Shown: one piece after another, positions 52,576-61,647 of the stretch | How positions within the stretch are numbered: the stretch's first letter is position 1 | Layout: each line of letters opens with the position of its first letter | Assembly (NCBI GenBank): GCA_021813325.1 | Contig: JAKALA010000002.1 | Span: forward strand, 116,161 to 180,160 | Direction: 5' to 3' | Length of the DNA: 64,000 bases | Source of the DNA: a bacterium | GTDB lineage: Bacteria; Verrucomicrobiota; Verrucomicrobiia; Limisphaerales; UBA11358 | Position numbers and translations under genes: made by a program | The notes under the pieces: model-generated | The model's input: only the letters and a program-made list of their open reading frames with translations | What the model was told of the DNA's origin: nothing | Database searches by the model: none

Positions 52576-53307
52576 CTAATCGTCCATCCACGGATTGGCG
52601 GTCACATCGACAAACAGTTGAATTTTGCCCGCTTTGAAGGCCATGCGTTCCAAGCCGCTGCCGCGGGCCACCGGCGTTTCCAGATCGGAGGTGACTTTAA
52701 CGTCCGGCGGTTCCAATTTGCATTCCAGCCCGGCGTCGCAAAGGTTGGACTTGAAATTTCCGGTCATGATATTCAGCAATTCACCGATCACGTCCCGGAT
52801 TTCGCTGGTGTCCTGCATCTCCCCGGCGCTCAGTCCGAGAATGGTGGCGGCGACATTGCGGGCGTCCTCAATGCTCATGCGCAAATAGACGCTGCCCACC
52901 ACTTTGCCATTGAAACCAATGGTGCCGAGCATGTGCTCACCATCGATCGGCATGGCTTGGTGCCGGTCGATGCTCTCCAAATTGAGCGAGAGCATGGTTT
53001 GAAAAGCCTTGATCAAGGCCATGGCTAATGGAGTCCCCATGGCCAGCACCATGGCGCAGCCCACGCCATTGCGGATGAGCGCGTCTTCCACAGTTTCCAC
53101 GGAATACTCCGCTTCGTTTTCCGCGTCGGGATTGGCGGCGCGCAGCAACCGCGTTTTCAAAGAGGGATCTTTGTTGATGACCTTGGCGATTTCGTCCACA
53201 TCGGCGTCCTGGCGGGCCACCAACTGGGTCAGGCGCGAGGCGCTTTCCAGCTTGGGCGCGAAGCCGTATTTGCGGGCCAAATCTTGATAATTGACAGCAT
53301 CAGACAT
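52576..53307 (-). CDS. Partial-HDOD / CheX fusion protein
   Basis: 243 residues. The N-terminal 100 residues follow the first half of an HDOD domain (ARQDADVDEIAKVINKDPSL, KTRLLRAANPD, VEDALIRNGVGCAMVLAMGT) but stop before the HD region. Residues about 115-240 are CheX-like, with IGFNGKVVGSVYLRMSIEDA and the phosphatase helix EIRDVIGELLNIMTGNFKSN. CheX dephosphorylates CheY-P. It is the last gene of the cheD operon, 8 bases after cheY. It may couple CheY-P removal to another signal; this is inference. Confidence 0.8.
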   Translation of the reverse strand: MSDAVNYQDLARKYGFAPKLESASRLTQLVARQDADVDEIAKVINKDPSLKTRLLRAANPDAENEAEYSVETVEDALIRNGVGCAMVLAMGTPLAMALIKAFQTMLSLNLESIDRHQAMPIDGEHMLGTIGFNGKVVGSVYLRMSIEDARNVAATILGLSAGEMQDTSEIRDVIGELLNIMTGNFKSNLCDAGLECKLEPPDVKVTSDLETPVARGSGLERMAFKAGKIQLFVDVTANPWMDD

Positions 53308-53315
53308 AATTCAAC

Positions 53316-53702
53316 TCAGGCGGCCGGTTTCTTTTGCAGATTGACGCAGCGGCCGGCTTTTTCAATCAATTGATCCTCTTTGAAGGGTTTGACCAGATAA
53401 TCGCGCACCCCGAGTTTGGCGATCTGCAGCACGTTTTCACGGCCGGATTCGGCGGTCAACATGATGACCGGGATGCCTTTAAGGTCGGCGTCTTCTTTCA
53501 GCTTGGTCAGCATGGTGACGCCGTCCATCACGGGCATGGTCACATCCAGGATGATCAACTCGGGTTTTTCGCGGGCCGCCACCGCCAAACCTTCCTCGCC
53601 GTTGGCGGCTTCACAAAGTTGCACGTCATAGGGTCGGAATGCTTTGCCAACAATCAATCGGATTGTCCGGCTGTCATCTACGCTAAGGATTTTGATCGCC
53701 AT
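53316..53702 (-). CDS. cheY: Chemotaxis response regulator CheY
   Basis: 128 residues, a single receiver domain: acidic pair D9-D10 (ILSVDDSRTIRLIVG), phosphoacceptor D53 (LIILDVTMPVMDG), Thr in VIMLTAESG and Lys in DYLVKPFKED. CheY-P normally binds the motor switch. It lies between cheX and the HDOD-CheX gene, so two potential phosphatases flank it. FliM here lacks the usual CheY-binding peptide. Confidence 0.93.
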   Translation of the reverse strand: MAIKILSVDDSRTIRLIVGKAFRPYDVQLCEAANGEEGLAVAAREKPELIILDVTMPVMDGVTMLTKLKEDADLKGIPVIMLTAESGRENVLQIAKLGVRDYLVKPFKEDQLIEKAGRCVNLQKKPAA

Positions 53703-53716
53703 AAATTGTTTTGAGG

Positions 53717-54196
53717 TTAATTGATCTTAATGTGGATTTCAACCGCCAGACGGTTGTCGCCGCACTCAAAAATCAGGGATTCCCGTTCGACATCGTGCAT
53801 GTGTTCCACGTTGAACGTGGTGCCGCGAATAATCGCCGGGGTGCTCACAGCGCATTCGGCGCCGTTGTCGCACAGCCACGACTTCAAACCGCCGGTCAGC
53901 ATGTTGGTGGCTTCGCCCACCACATCGTTGATTTCTTCCTCGCCGAGTTCCTCCGCCGGCAAACCCAGCATGGCGGCGGCCACCTGGCCGGCAAAGGCGG
54001 CGCTCAGGTGCAGGTAAACCGCACCCGTGACCGTGTCGCCGGCGAAGCCCACCGATCCAGTGACGCGCTCGGTGAATTGGGGATCCTCGGCGCGCGGCAT
54101 CAATGCGGCTCTCATTTGCAACATGGTATCGAACACATCAACCAGGTGGCGGGTTAAAAATTCTCTGACGGCGGGAATTTGAACGGTTTGCCTCAT
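53717..54196 (-). CDS. cheX: CheY-P phosphatase CheX
   Basis: 159 residues forming one CheX domain: VTGSVGFAGDTVTGAVYLHL, AAAMLGLPAEELGEEEINDV and the active helix VVGEATNMLTGGLKSWLCDN with the family Glu and Asn. It ends in the usual beta strands (RLAVEIHIKI). It removes phosphate from CheY. It lies between cheB and cheY. Confidence 0.88.
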   Translation of the reverse strand: MRQTVQIPAVREFLTRHLVDVFDTMLQMRAALMPRAEDPQFTERVTGSVGFAGDTVTGAVYLHLSAAFAGQVAAAMLGLPAEELGEEEINDVVGEATNMLTGGLKSWLCDNGAECAVSTPAIIRGTTFNVEHMHDVERESLIFECGDNRLAVEIHIKIN

Positions 54197-54222
54197 AATT
54201 TTCTGACAGGGTTCTTACAGGG

Positions 54223-55320
54223 TTAAAATGACTTGCTGACGGTTGGTTCAAGCGCCGCGCCGCGCGCGGAGGCCCGCGCCGCCGGCTGGCTTTGCAGCGC
54301 GTGCAAAATGGCGTGTGGCATCAAATCCAAAGGCAGCACCCGGTCCACCGCGCCGAGTTCAACGGCGGCGCGCGGCATGCCGTAAACCACGCAGGTTTCC
54401 TCGTTTTGGGCCAGCGTTTTGGCGCCGGCCTTTTTAAGCGCTTTCATGCCCAAAGCGCCATCGCTCCCCATGCCCGTCAACAGCACGGCCAGCACGTTGG
54501 GGCCGGCTTCCACGACGGAATTGAAAAGGACATCCACCGCCGGGCGCACATGATGCAGCATCGGGCCTTGTTCTAGGGCGACTCGATAGCTGTTTCCGCG
54601 CCAGGCCAGCGTCATGTGGTAATCACCGGGGGCAATCAAGGCCAGGCCGGGTTTGACCTCATCACCGGGCGCGGCTTCGCGCACTTCAAACGCGCAGCAT
54701 TCATGCAAACGCTCGGCAAATGTCTTCGAGAAAACCGGCGGAATATGCTGCACAATGCAAATGCCCGGCAAGCCGGCGGGCAGCCGGGTCAGCACATTTT
54801 TCAACGCCTCGGTCCCGCCGGTGGAGGCGCCCATCACGATCAATTGGCGCGGATTAAAATGGAGCGAACCCGTCGCGGCCACCGCTCCGTGCGCCGGCGG
54901 GGCGGCTGTTTTGAGGGTGTTTAGACGGGCTTTGGCCGCGCCTTTGATGCGCACGGCGAGTTGCTCGCGCAACCCGCCCAGATTCCAGGCCGAACTCGGT
55001 TTGGCCAGCACATCCACCGCGCCGAATTCCATGGCTTGGAGGGCCGCGCGCGAGCCGGCTTGGGTCAATGAACTGATCATGACCACCGGCATGGGCCGGT
55101 GCTGCTGAAGCACGCGCAGGAAACTCAGGCCGTCCATGCGCGGCATTTCAATATCCAGCGTGAGCACGTCGGGGTTCAATTCCAGAATTTTATCACGGGC
55201 GATGTAGGGATCCGCAGCGGTGCCCACCACTTCAATTTCCGGGTCCTGGCTCAACGTGTCGGAAATGACGCGTCGCACCACGGCTGAATCATCCACAATT
55301 AACACACGGATTTTTTTCAT
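54223..55320 (-). CDS. cheB: Chemoreceptor methylesterase/deamidase CheB
   Basis: 365 residues. Receiver domain 1-120 (RVLIVDDSAVVRRVISDTLS; phosphoacceptor in VLTLDIEMPRMDG). Methylesterase domain about 160-345 with catalytic Ser in VMGASTGGTEALKNVL, His in CIVQHIPPVFSKTFAERLHE and Asp in LLTGMGSDGALGMKAL. It removes methyl groups from receptors, opposing CheR encoded on the other strand nearby. It follows the HDOD gene by 5 bases. Confidence 0.96.
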   Translation of the reverse strand: MKKIRVLIVDDSAVVRRVISDTLSQDPEIEVVGTAADPYIARDKILELNPDVLTLDIEMPRMDGLSFLRVLQQHRPMPVVMISSLTQAGSRAALQAMEFGAVDVLAKPSSAWNLGGLREQLAVRIKGAAKARLNTLKTAAPPAHGAVAATGSLHFNPRQLIVMGASTGGTEALKNVLTRLPAGLPGICIVQHIPPVFSKTFAERLHECCAFEVREAAPGDEVKPGLALIAPGDYHMTLAWRGNSYRVALEQGPMLHHVRPAVDVLFNSVVEAGPNVLAVLLTGMGSDGALGMKALKKAGAKTLAQNEETCVVYGMPRAAVELGAVDRVLPLDLMPHAILHALQSQPAARASARGAALEPTVSKSF

Positions 55321-55325
55321 CGTGT

Positions 55326-56177
55326 TTATCCCATGTTCATGAATTGTTCCACTTTTTCAAAAGAGTCACGGACGGTAATGACCAAAGTATCCAATTGATC
55401 ACCGGTAATTTTGAATTTTTCCACCACGGCATCGTCCACGCGAATGGCATAACCGTCCCAGCCGGGCGCCGAACCGGCCAGATGGGCCAGGCAGTTGGCG
55501 AGATGCGTCACCACGGAAATTCGCGGGCGCGGCTTGAGCACCGGGGCATGGTGATGGGCCACCGCCTCGACAATGTCGTCGGGCAAATGCCATTCCTGCA
55601 ACAGACAGGCGCCGACGTCGCTGTGATCCGTGCCGACGACGAGCGTTTCCGCCTCCACACGCGCCATTTTTTCCTGTTCGATTTTTTCGCGGATTGCCGC
55701 TTGAAGGTCGGGGGTTAAAACCTGGTTCAACACCAGTTTGCCGATGTCGTGAAGCAGGCCGACGGTGAACGCCACGGAGGGTTCCACATTGAGATCGTTG
55801 AACTCGTTCACGACGGCTTCGGCGGCGGTGGCGGTGATCAAAGAATGGCGCCACAATTCGTTGGCTTCGACCGCGTAGCCGGAAAGCGGCACCACCATGG
55901 CGCTGCCAAAAGCGAGCGTCAAAACAATGTGCAAAATTTGCTGGTGCCCCAGAAGAAACACCGCTTGATCCACGGAGGAGACGGGTTCGGCCAGCCCGAA
56001 ATATGGCGAGTTGCAGGCGCGCAGCAGTTTGGCGGTCAGGACGTTGTCGCACTTGAGCACCTGCACCACCTCCTCGTTGCTCACCGAGCTTTGATCCAGC
56101 AGACTGACCAATTTCAGGGCCGCGTAAGAAACCGGCGGCAGGTTCTTGGCTCTGGTGACTAGTTCACGGGCAGTCAT
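55326..56177 (-). CDS. HDOD domain protein in the cheD operon
   Basis: 283 residues. HDOD domain over most of the length: LPPVSYAALKLVSLLDQSSV, LTAKLLRACNSPYFGL, VDQAVFLLGHQQILHIVLTL and an intact HD motif GLLHDIGKLVLNQVL, then GACLLQEWHLPDDIVEAVAH with HH. The intact HD residues leave open a phosphohydrolase activity, though most HDOD proteins are thought inactive. Its start overlaps cheD by four bases and cheB follows, so it is part of the chemotaxis operon. Confidence 0.88.
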   Translation of the reverse strand: MTARELVTRAKNLPPVSYAALKLVSLLDQSSVSNEEVVQVLKCDNVLTAKLLRACNSPYFGLAEPVSSVDQAVFLLGHQQILHIVLTLAFGSAMVVPLSGYAVEANELWRHSLITATAAEAVVNEFNDLNVEPSVAFTVGLLHDIGKLVLNQVLTPDLQAAIREKIEQEKMARVEAETLVVGTDHSDVGACLLQEWHLPDDIVEAVAHHHAPVLKPRPRISVVTHLANCLAHLAGSAPGWDGYAIRVDDAVVEKFKITGDQLDTLVITVRDSFEKVEQFMNMG

Positions 56178-56692
56178 AAAAGATACGTGTTCGTTCCAGG
56201 AGGTTTAATGGTGATACTGCCATTGGCCAGGTCCATGCGCAAGGTTCGTGACGAAACGCCGCCCACGTCTTTGGCGTGAATCGTGTAGCCATTGCGGGCC
56301 AGCAGGTTGCTGAAGGCGATGTAATTCCGTTCGCCGATGTTGAAAATGTTCTTGTCGTCGAGCAGTTGGGAGCCGCCGGCCACCTTGACAATCAAGCGAT
56401 GCCGGTCGGCTCCGAGATTGTAAACGCCTTGAAACAATTTGGGCACGCCGGTATCCACGAACATGAACGGACACGTCGAAGCTTTGTTGGGATCGATGCG
56501 TGATTCCGGCAGCATGAGGTGCAGCAGACCGCCCGCTTTTTTGACGGGATCGTAAATCGCGATGCCCAGACAGGAGCCGAGCGAATACGTCACCAACTCG
56601 GCGCTGGAATCGTTGCTGACCACCATGTCGGCCACGCCCACCACCAAGGTTTTCCGGGGCGGCGCGATTACCCATTTTCCTGGTGCGGTCAT
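56174..56692 (-). CDS. cheD: Chemoreceptor glutamine deamidase CheD
   Basis: 172 residues with the Thr-Cys-His catalytic set at family spacing: T35 and C41 in VTYSLGSCLGIAIYDP, H58 in GGLLHLMLPES. IGERNYIAFSNLLARNGYTI and GGVSSRTLRMDLANGSI are also typical. CheD deamidates receptors and in other bacteria binds CheC/CheX-type phosphatases. It is the first gene of the six-gene minus-strand chemotaxis operon. Confidence 0.93.
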   Translation of the reverse strand: MTAPGKWVIAPPRKTLVVGVADMVVSNDSSAELVTYSLGSCLGIAIYDPVKKAGGLLHLMLPESRIDPNKASTCPFMFVDTGVPKLFQGVYNLGADRHRLIVKVAGGSQLLDDKNIFNIGERNYIAFSNLLARNGYTIHAKDVGGVSSRTLRMDLANGSITIKPPGTNTYLL

Positions 56693-56947
56693 AAGGTTTC
56701 AGGAGCCGTCATCAGGCTGTGGGGCAAGGTCGTGGTTGGAGCCGATGGGTTCGATGGCGGTCATTGCTCATGCGTTTTTGGGAAAATTTTTCTGGCGGTG
56801 CCTGGCCGGCGCGGCAAGCGGATTCAAACTGGTCTGCCAAGTTCATGCTTTGATTCAAATTTCGTTGCGGCCACGGGTTAAGGTGCCGCTGCCATCGACG
56901 GCTGGCATCTGCGACCGCGTTCCACTTTGGAAACCCGGTTCGGCCTG

Positions 56948-56974
56948 CTATCGGTTTGCCGGTGGGAAACTTGA
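56948..56974 (-). promoter_or_regulatory. Sigma-28 type promoter facing cheD
   Basis: Minus strand TCAAGTTT, 11-base spacer, ACCGATAG: seven of eight and six of eight matches to TAAAGTTT and GCCGATAA. The cheD ATG is about 250 bases downstream. Confidence 0.5.
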
Positions 56975-57116
56975 ATGAAAATTCCATTTCAACCTCCGCC
57001 GCCACCGGCGGGGGCGGAAATCCGGAAGTCCGGTGGATGCAAGCCGCTCCCGTCCAGCCACAACCGTTCCCCGCGAAAATTCCCGCTGTTTTTGCGCGAA
57101 AAATGTGGTTTCAACC

Positions 57117-57143
57117 TCAAGTTCCGCCCGGTAAAGCCGATAA
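57117..57143 (+). promoter_or_regulatory. Sigma-28 type promoter of cheR
   Basis: TCAAGTTC (57117-57124), 11-base spacer, GCCGATAA (57136-57143): a perfect -10 and six of eight at -35. The cheR ATG is 15 bases downstream, so the leader is about nine bases. Confidence 0.7.
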
Positions 57144-57158
57144 GATTCTGGCTAAAAC

Positions 57159-58016
57159 ATGGTTGAATTTGACATCAAACTGGAAACCAATCATCTCTCG
57201 GAAAAAGATTACGACTTTCTTTGCCGCCTCGTTTACGAAAAAAGTCGCATTCATCTGGGACCTGAAAAAAAAGTGCTGGTGGCCTCGCGGCTGGCCAAGC
57301 GGCTGCGGGAACTGCGCCTGCCGGGCTACGCCGAATACTGCGAATTGCTCCGCTCCCCGCAGGGCGAGCCGGAATTGCGTTATCTCATCGACCGCATTTC
57401 CACCAACCACACGCACTTTTTCCGGGAAATCAAACATTTTGATTTTTTGCGCGAGGTGGTGCTGCCCGAATGGCAGGCCAAAAAACGGGCGGAATCCGAT
57501 GCGTTCCGCATTTGGAGCGCGGCCTGTTCCTCCGGCGACGAACCGTATTCCCTCGCCATCCATCTGGCCGAAAACCTCGCGCCCGTGGCGGCGAAGGCCT
57601 GGGAAATCGAAGCCAGCGACATCTCGACCCGCGTGCTGGATCTGGCCCGCCAGGGCGTTTATGAAACGGCGCGTTTGACCGGCGTCAAAACCGAATGGCT
57701 GCACCGCTATTTCCAGAAAGGAGTGCGCGATTGGGAAGGGCATTTCCGCGTGCGCGAAGAATTGCGGCAGCGGGTGCATTTTCACCACCTGAACCTGCTG
57801 GAAGGGAATTACCCGTTTACCAAGCCGTTTCAAGTGATCTTTTGCCGGAACGTCATGATTTATTTTGACCGCCCCACCCAGGAGACGCTGGTGGCGCATC
57901 TGGCGGCCAGGCTCAGTCCCGGCGGTTATTTAATGGTGGGGCATTCCGAAAGTTTGAGCGGCGTAAAGCATTCGCTAAAGCTCGTTCAACCCGCCATCTA
58001 CATAAAACCAATTTAA
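57159..58016 (+). CDS. cheR: Chemoreceptor methyltransferase CheR
   Basis: 285 residues. N-terminal helical domain (LSEKDYDFLCRLVYEKSRIH), then a SAM-binding domain with FRIWSAACSSGDEPYSLAIH, EIEASDISTRVLDLARQGVY and PFQVIFCRNVMIYFDRPTQE, all CheR hallmarks. It methylates receptor glutamates with S-adenosylmethionine. It starts a plus-strand unit with the HDOD gene at 58022, divergent from cheD/cheB. Confidence 0.96.
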   Translation: MVEFDIKLETNHLSEKDYDFLCRLVYEKSRIHLGPEKKVLVASRLAKRLRELRLPGYAEYCELLRSPQGEPELRYLIDRISTNHTHFFREIKHFDFLREVVLPEWQAKKRAESDAFRIWSAACSSGDEPYSLAIHLAENLAPVAAKAWEIEASDISTRVLDLARQGVYETARLTGVKTEWLHRYFQKGVRDWEGHFRVREELRQRVHFHHLNLLEGNYPFTKPFQVIFCRNVMIYFDRPTQETLVAHLAARLSPGGYLMVGHSESLSGVKHSLKLVQPAIYIKPI

Positions 58017-58021
58017 CGCCT

Positions 58022-58909
58022 ATGTTGCAGTTGAATTCTGCCACCGGTTATTCCAGCCGTTTTCATGCCACCGATCGTTATCTTGATCGGATTGACTCCT
58101 TGCCGCCGGTGCCAACCGTGGCCATCCAATTGCTTGACCAGTTCAACGATCCGGATCGCGATCTCGATCGGATCGTGCAGTTGATCAGTCATGATCCCTC
58201 GTTGACGGCTGAAACCTTGAAACGTTGCAACAGCGGCGCGCTGGTGGGCGCTGAACCGGCGTCGGACATGTTTGAAGCGGTGTGCCGTCTGGGTTTGTTT
58301 GAAGTTTATTCCATTGTCGTGGGTTTGGTCGCTTCACGCACCATGAAACCCAATGACAAATGCAAGTTGGATTCGCTTCGGCTTTGGCGCCACAGTGTGA
58401 CCACGGCGGTTATTTGCGCCACGCTGGCCCGACGCTCTGATTTGCCAGATGCTACCGCCTTTACCGCGGGATTGCTGCATGACATTGGCAAGCTGATCTT
58501 AGGCTCCACCGAAGGGGGAAAATATTGCGAACTGGTTCACCAGAGCGCTTTTTACGGCCCATCGTTGATTGCTGCGGAGGTGGCTAAAACCGGATTCAGC
58601 CACGCCACTTTGGGGGCGCGGCTGCTGGCGCGCTGGGGTTTGCCCGAAGTAGTGTGCTGCGCGGTGGAATGGCATCCGCAACTTCCCGCCGTGATCGAAG
58701 GCGATCCGCATTTGACGGCGATTGTGAATTTTTCGAACAGCCTGGCGCATGAACTGGTGGAGGGCACGACCGGGGCTCCCGCCGCCGTTGCGATCAGCGC
58801 GGAAGCCATGCGTTTACTGAATTTGACTCCCGAGGAACTGCCGGCGCTCCTGACGGAAATCAACCTGGGTATGCAGCGCGTCCAAGGTTTGATGCAAATG
58901 CAAGGGTGA
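58022..58909 (+). CDS. HDOD domain protein downstream of cheR
   Basis: 295 residues. HDOD pattern: DSLPPVPTVAIQLLDQFNDP, VQLISHDPSLTAETLKRCNS, VCRLGLFEVYSIVVGLVASR, and intact HD motif AGLLHDIGKLILGS followed by GARLLARWGLPEVVCCAVEW with a His. It starts 5 bases after cheR and is likely cotranscribed. With the genes at 51586 and 55326 this makes three full HDOD proteins in 8 kb. Confidence 0.88.
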   Translation: MLQLNSATGYSSRFHATDRYLDRIDSLPPVPTVAIQLLDQFNDPDRDLDRIVQLISHDPSLTAETLKRCNSGALVGAEPASDMFEAVCRLGLFEVYSIVVGLVASRTMKPNDKCKLDSLRLWRHSVTTAVICATLARRSDLPDATAFTAGLLHDIGKLILGSTEGGKYCELVHQSAFYGPSLIAAEVAKTGFSHATLGARLLARWGLPEVVCCAVEWHPQLPAVIEGDPHLTAIVNFSNSLAHELVEGTTGAPAAVAISAEAMRLLNLTPEELPALLTEINLGMQRVQGLMQMQG

Positions 58910-59024
58910 GGCGGCAGTTTGTCCGCCAGCGTCGCGCATCGCCTCAATGCCGGATAAGCAAATCGCGGTGCAATTATATTCTTCACGGGTGCAACCGGTT
59001 GCCGATTCTGGATGGAACTTCAGC

Positions 59025-59051
59025 TTCAGTGGCGGGAAATTCTGCCGATGA
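59025..59051 (+). promoter_or_regulatory. Weak sigma-28 type promoter before the chemoreceptor gene
   Basis: TTCAGTGG, 11-base spacer, GCCGATGA (59044-59051). The -10 matches seven of eight, the -35 only four of eight. It would give a leader of about 130 bases to the ATG at 59187. Confidence 0.35.
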
Positions 59052-59186
59052 CGTTGTGCTGGCTTTCAAAATGTGAAGTCGGGTGGTTGGATGTTTAACC
59101 ACAATTCCGATCACGCCATTAGCTTCTCGCTTTTGCAGGACCATCCGGCTCATCGACGCCAAGACCAGCCAGTAATTATTATAAGT

Positions 59187-61340
59187 ATGAAGTTAAGTCT
59201 TAAAATCACTCTGATTGCCATCTGTCCGGTCTTTCTGGCCTTGGGCGTTTTTCTGGTCACCTTGCTGGTTCAGCAGCAAAAACTGGATCAGCAAGTGGCG
59301 GATAACATTCGCAAGCAAGCCTTCAGCGAGGCGGCCAAAGTGGTGCAAGGCGTGTATTGGACCTGTGCGAGCGAGGAGGATCGTAATCAGAAGCAACTGA
59401 CCCGCAATCTGGGCATCGCCCATGAGTTGCTTTCCAAAACGGGCAAGCTGGAATTTTCCACCAACACGGTGTCCTGGCAGGCGGTCAACCAGTTGACCAA
59501 GGAAACCACCGGGATCGCGCTGCCGAAAATGATGGTCGGCAACCAATGGCTGGGCCAGGTGCGTTCCTTGTCCGAACCGGCCCCGGTGGTGGATGAAGTC
59601 AGTCATCTGACCGGTGATTTTTGCACCATTTTCCAGCGGATGAATGCCGCCGGCGACATGCTCCGCATTTGCACCAGCGTGGTGAAGGAAGACGGCGCGC
59701 GCGCCTTGGGCACCTACATTCCGGCCCGGAAGCCGGACGGCTCGGAAAATGAGGTCATTCAAACGGTCTTGCGCGGGGAAACCTTCCGGGGGCGCGCCTA
59801 TGTCGTGAATCAATGGCACAGCGCCGCCTACGAGCCAATCTGGGACGCGGGACACCAAAAGGTCATCGGCATGTTGTATGTCGGCATCGGCATGGGCGAC
59901 ATGAACAAGGATTTGCGCGACAATTTGGCCAACATGGTGGTGGGCAAAACCGGATACGTGTTTGTGTTGGGCGGAACCGGCGATGAACGCGGAAAATACA
60001 TTCTCTCCTACCAGGAAAAACGCGACGGGGAAAATATATGGAACGCCAAAGATGCCGCTGGAAACCTGTTCATCCAGTCGATCATTCAAAAAGCGCTGAC
60101 CACGCAGAACGGCAAAGCCGCATACGAAGCGTATCCGTGGAAAAATGCCGGTGAGAAAGACGCGCGCATCAAGCTGGCCGCCGTCACGTATTATGCGCCC
60201 TGGAACTGGGTGATTGGCGCCGGCGCGTATGAGGATGATTTTGCCGAGATGCGGCAACACACGGCGGAAGTCAAGCAATCCATGATGCTTTGGATTGGCG
60301 GGATTGCCGGTTTGGTTGGCATTTTGGCGGCCCTGGCCGGCTGGCTGATTTCCCGCAACATCGCCCGGCCGATTGGCTTTGTGATCGGCCAATTAAACAA
60401 CGGGGTGAATCACATCAACAGCGCCGCCAGCCAGGTGTCCGCCGCCAGCCAGACGCTGGCCGAGGGGTCCAGTGAACAGGCCGCTTCCATGGAAGAATCC
60501 AGCGCGTCATTGGAAGAACTCACGGCCATGACCCGGAACAACACGGAAAATTCGCTCAAAACCAATGCGCTCGCCCGCCAGGCTCATGAAGCGGCGGAGA
60601 AGGGCAACGCCGACATGAACGCCATGTCCACCGCCATGCAGGCCATCAAAGCCTCCAGCGATGACATTTCCAAGATCATCAAGACGATTGATGAAATCGC
60701 CTTTCAAACGAATATCCTGGCGTTGAACGCCGCCGTGGAAGCCGCGCGCGCCGGGGAAGCCGGCATGGGCTTTGCCGTGGTGGCCGACGAAGTGCGCAAC
60801 CTGGCCCAGCGCAGCGCCCAGGCGGCCAAGGAAACTTCCACCATGATCGAAGGCGCCATCTCCAAGACCGAGCAGGGAGTGGTTTTAAGCCGCAAAGTGG
60901 CCGAGATGATCAATGACATTCTGGCCAAGGTCCGGCAAGTCGATGAACTGGCCGCCGAGGTGGCGGGGTCTTCCAAGGAACAGGCCGCCGGCATCACGCA
61001 AATCAACACGGCGGTGGCGCAAATGGACCGCGTTACCCAAGGCAACGCGGCCAGTGCCGAAGAAAGCGCGGCGGCGGCCGAGGAATTGAACGGACAGGCG
61101 GAGATTCTGAAACAATCCGTCACGGAACTGGTCAAATTGGTGGGCGGACGGGCGGGGCAATCACCGGCGAAATCCGATGCCCATTCCAGCGGAGCAGTCA
61201 AAGCCAGGTCGGTTAAGTCCAATGTTTCCGCTTTGCCCGGGAAAGCTAATTCGCATCGTCAGCCCGTCGCGGCTGCGCTTTCCGGGAATAAACGGCAGAT
61301 GAGCGAAATTCCGTTGGAAGGCGACTTCAAAGACTTTTGA
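59187..61340 (+). CDS. Methyl-accepting chemotaxis protein with Cache-type sensor
   Basis: 717 residues from the ATG at 59187, which places the first membrane helix ([20 protein letters not shown]) at the N-terminus; an earlier in-frame ATG adds 38 polar residues. Periplasmic residues about 28-360 resemble a Cache_3-Cache_2 sensor ([28 protein letters not shown]-like [20 protein letters not shown]). Second helix about 365-388 ([19 protein letters not shown]). Little or no HAMP domain is seen before the signalling domain, whose hairpin is [20 protein letters not shown] and [20 protein letters not shown]. No CheR/CheB-tethering pentapeptide at the end. Ligand unknown. Confidence 0.93.
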   Translation: MKLSLKITLIAICPVFLALGVFLVTLLVQQQKLDQQVADNIRKQAFSEAAKVVQGVYWTCASEEDRNQKQLTRNLGIAHELLSKTGKLEFSTNTVSWQAVNQLTKETTGIALPKMMVGNQWLGQVRSLSEPAPVVDEVSHLTGDFCTIFQRMNAAGDMLRICTSVVKEDGARALGTYIPARKPDGSENEVIQTVLRGETFRGRAYVVNQWHSAAYEPIWDAGHQKVIGMLYVGIGMGDMNKDLRDNLANMVVGKTGYVFVLGGTGDERGKYILSYQEKRDGENIWNAKDAAGNLFIQSIIQKALTTQNGKAAYEAYPWKNAGEKDARIKLAAVTYYAPWNWVIGAGAYEDDFAEMRQHTAEVKQSMMLWIGGIAGLVGILAALAGWLISRNIARPIGFVIGQLNNGVNHINSAASQVSAASQTLAEGSSEQAASMEESSASLEELTAMTRNNTENSLKTNALARQAHEAAEKGNADMNAMSTAMQAIKASSDDISKIIKTIDEIAFQTNILALNAAVEAARAGEAGMGFAVVADEVRNLAQRSAQAAKETSTMIEGAISKTEQGVVLSRKVAEMINDILAKVRQVDELAAEVAGSSKEQAAGITQINTAVAQMDRVTQGNAASAEESAAAAEELNGQAEILKQSVTELVKLVGGRAGQSPAKSDAHSSGAVKARSVKSNVSALPGKANSHRQPVAAALSGNKRQMSEIPLEGDFKDF

Positions 61341-61647
61341 CCACAGGCAAAACGCGCGGCGGATTTTTGCCCAGCAAAGGCAGGTGCGTAAATTGAGGCG
61401 GAGCTTTCCCATCGCAATCAGTCTCGCGCCTGGCTTGAGGCCGTCGCTGTGCGTTCATTACGGAATCCCGTTGTCGGAACCTGACCCCGAGCCGTTTCAG
61501 CACAATTGTCACGATTGATTCAGAGGTGAGCACAGCTCGTTCGTGGTGGTCCGCGTATGCAATCAATTTCCCCGCTCGCCGAGGTTCATCTGATCGTCAA
61601 CCAATCCCATTGACGGATGGCTTGGTGATTTGCATTTTGGAGACAAC
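61341..61647. other. Intergenic region before the GH43 gene
   Basis: 307 bases. I see no gene, convincing promoter or repeat. A minus-strand stretch beginning IAYADHHERAVLTSESIVTI is open but short and without start signals. Confidence 0.4.

Larger units (their letters stand above)
56693..57158. other. Divergent cheD/cheR control region
   Basis: 466 bases with no convincing gene. It contains the two sigma-28 type promoters listed separately, one facing each way. The predicted cheD leader is about 250 bases, long enough to hold further control, but I see no clear RNA structure. Confidence 0.6.

Noticed and set aside
56712..57005. 97-residue minus-strand frame in the cheD/cheR gap
   Set aside because: No recognisable domain or ribosome-binding site, and the sigma-28 type promoter facing cheD overlaps its start.
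61617..61640. TGGCTTGGTGATTTGC before the GH43 gene
   Set aside because: Sigma-54-like, but the spacing is 11 instead of ten and the gene has no link to motility.
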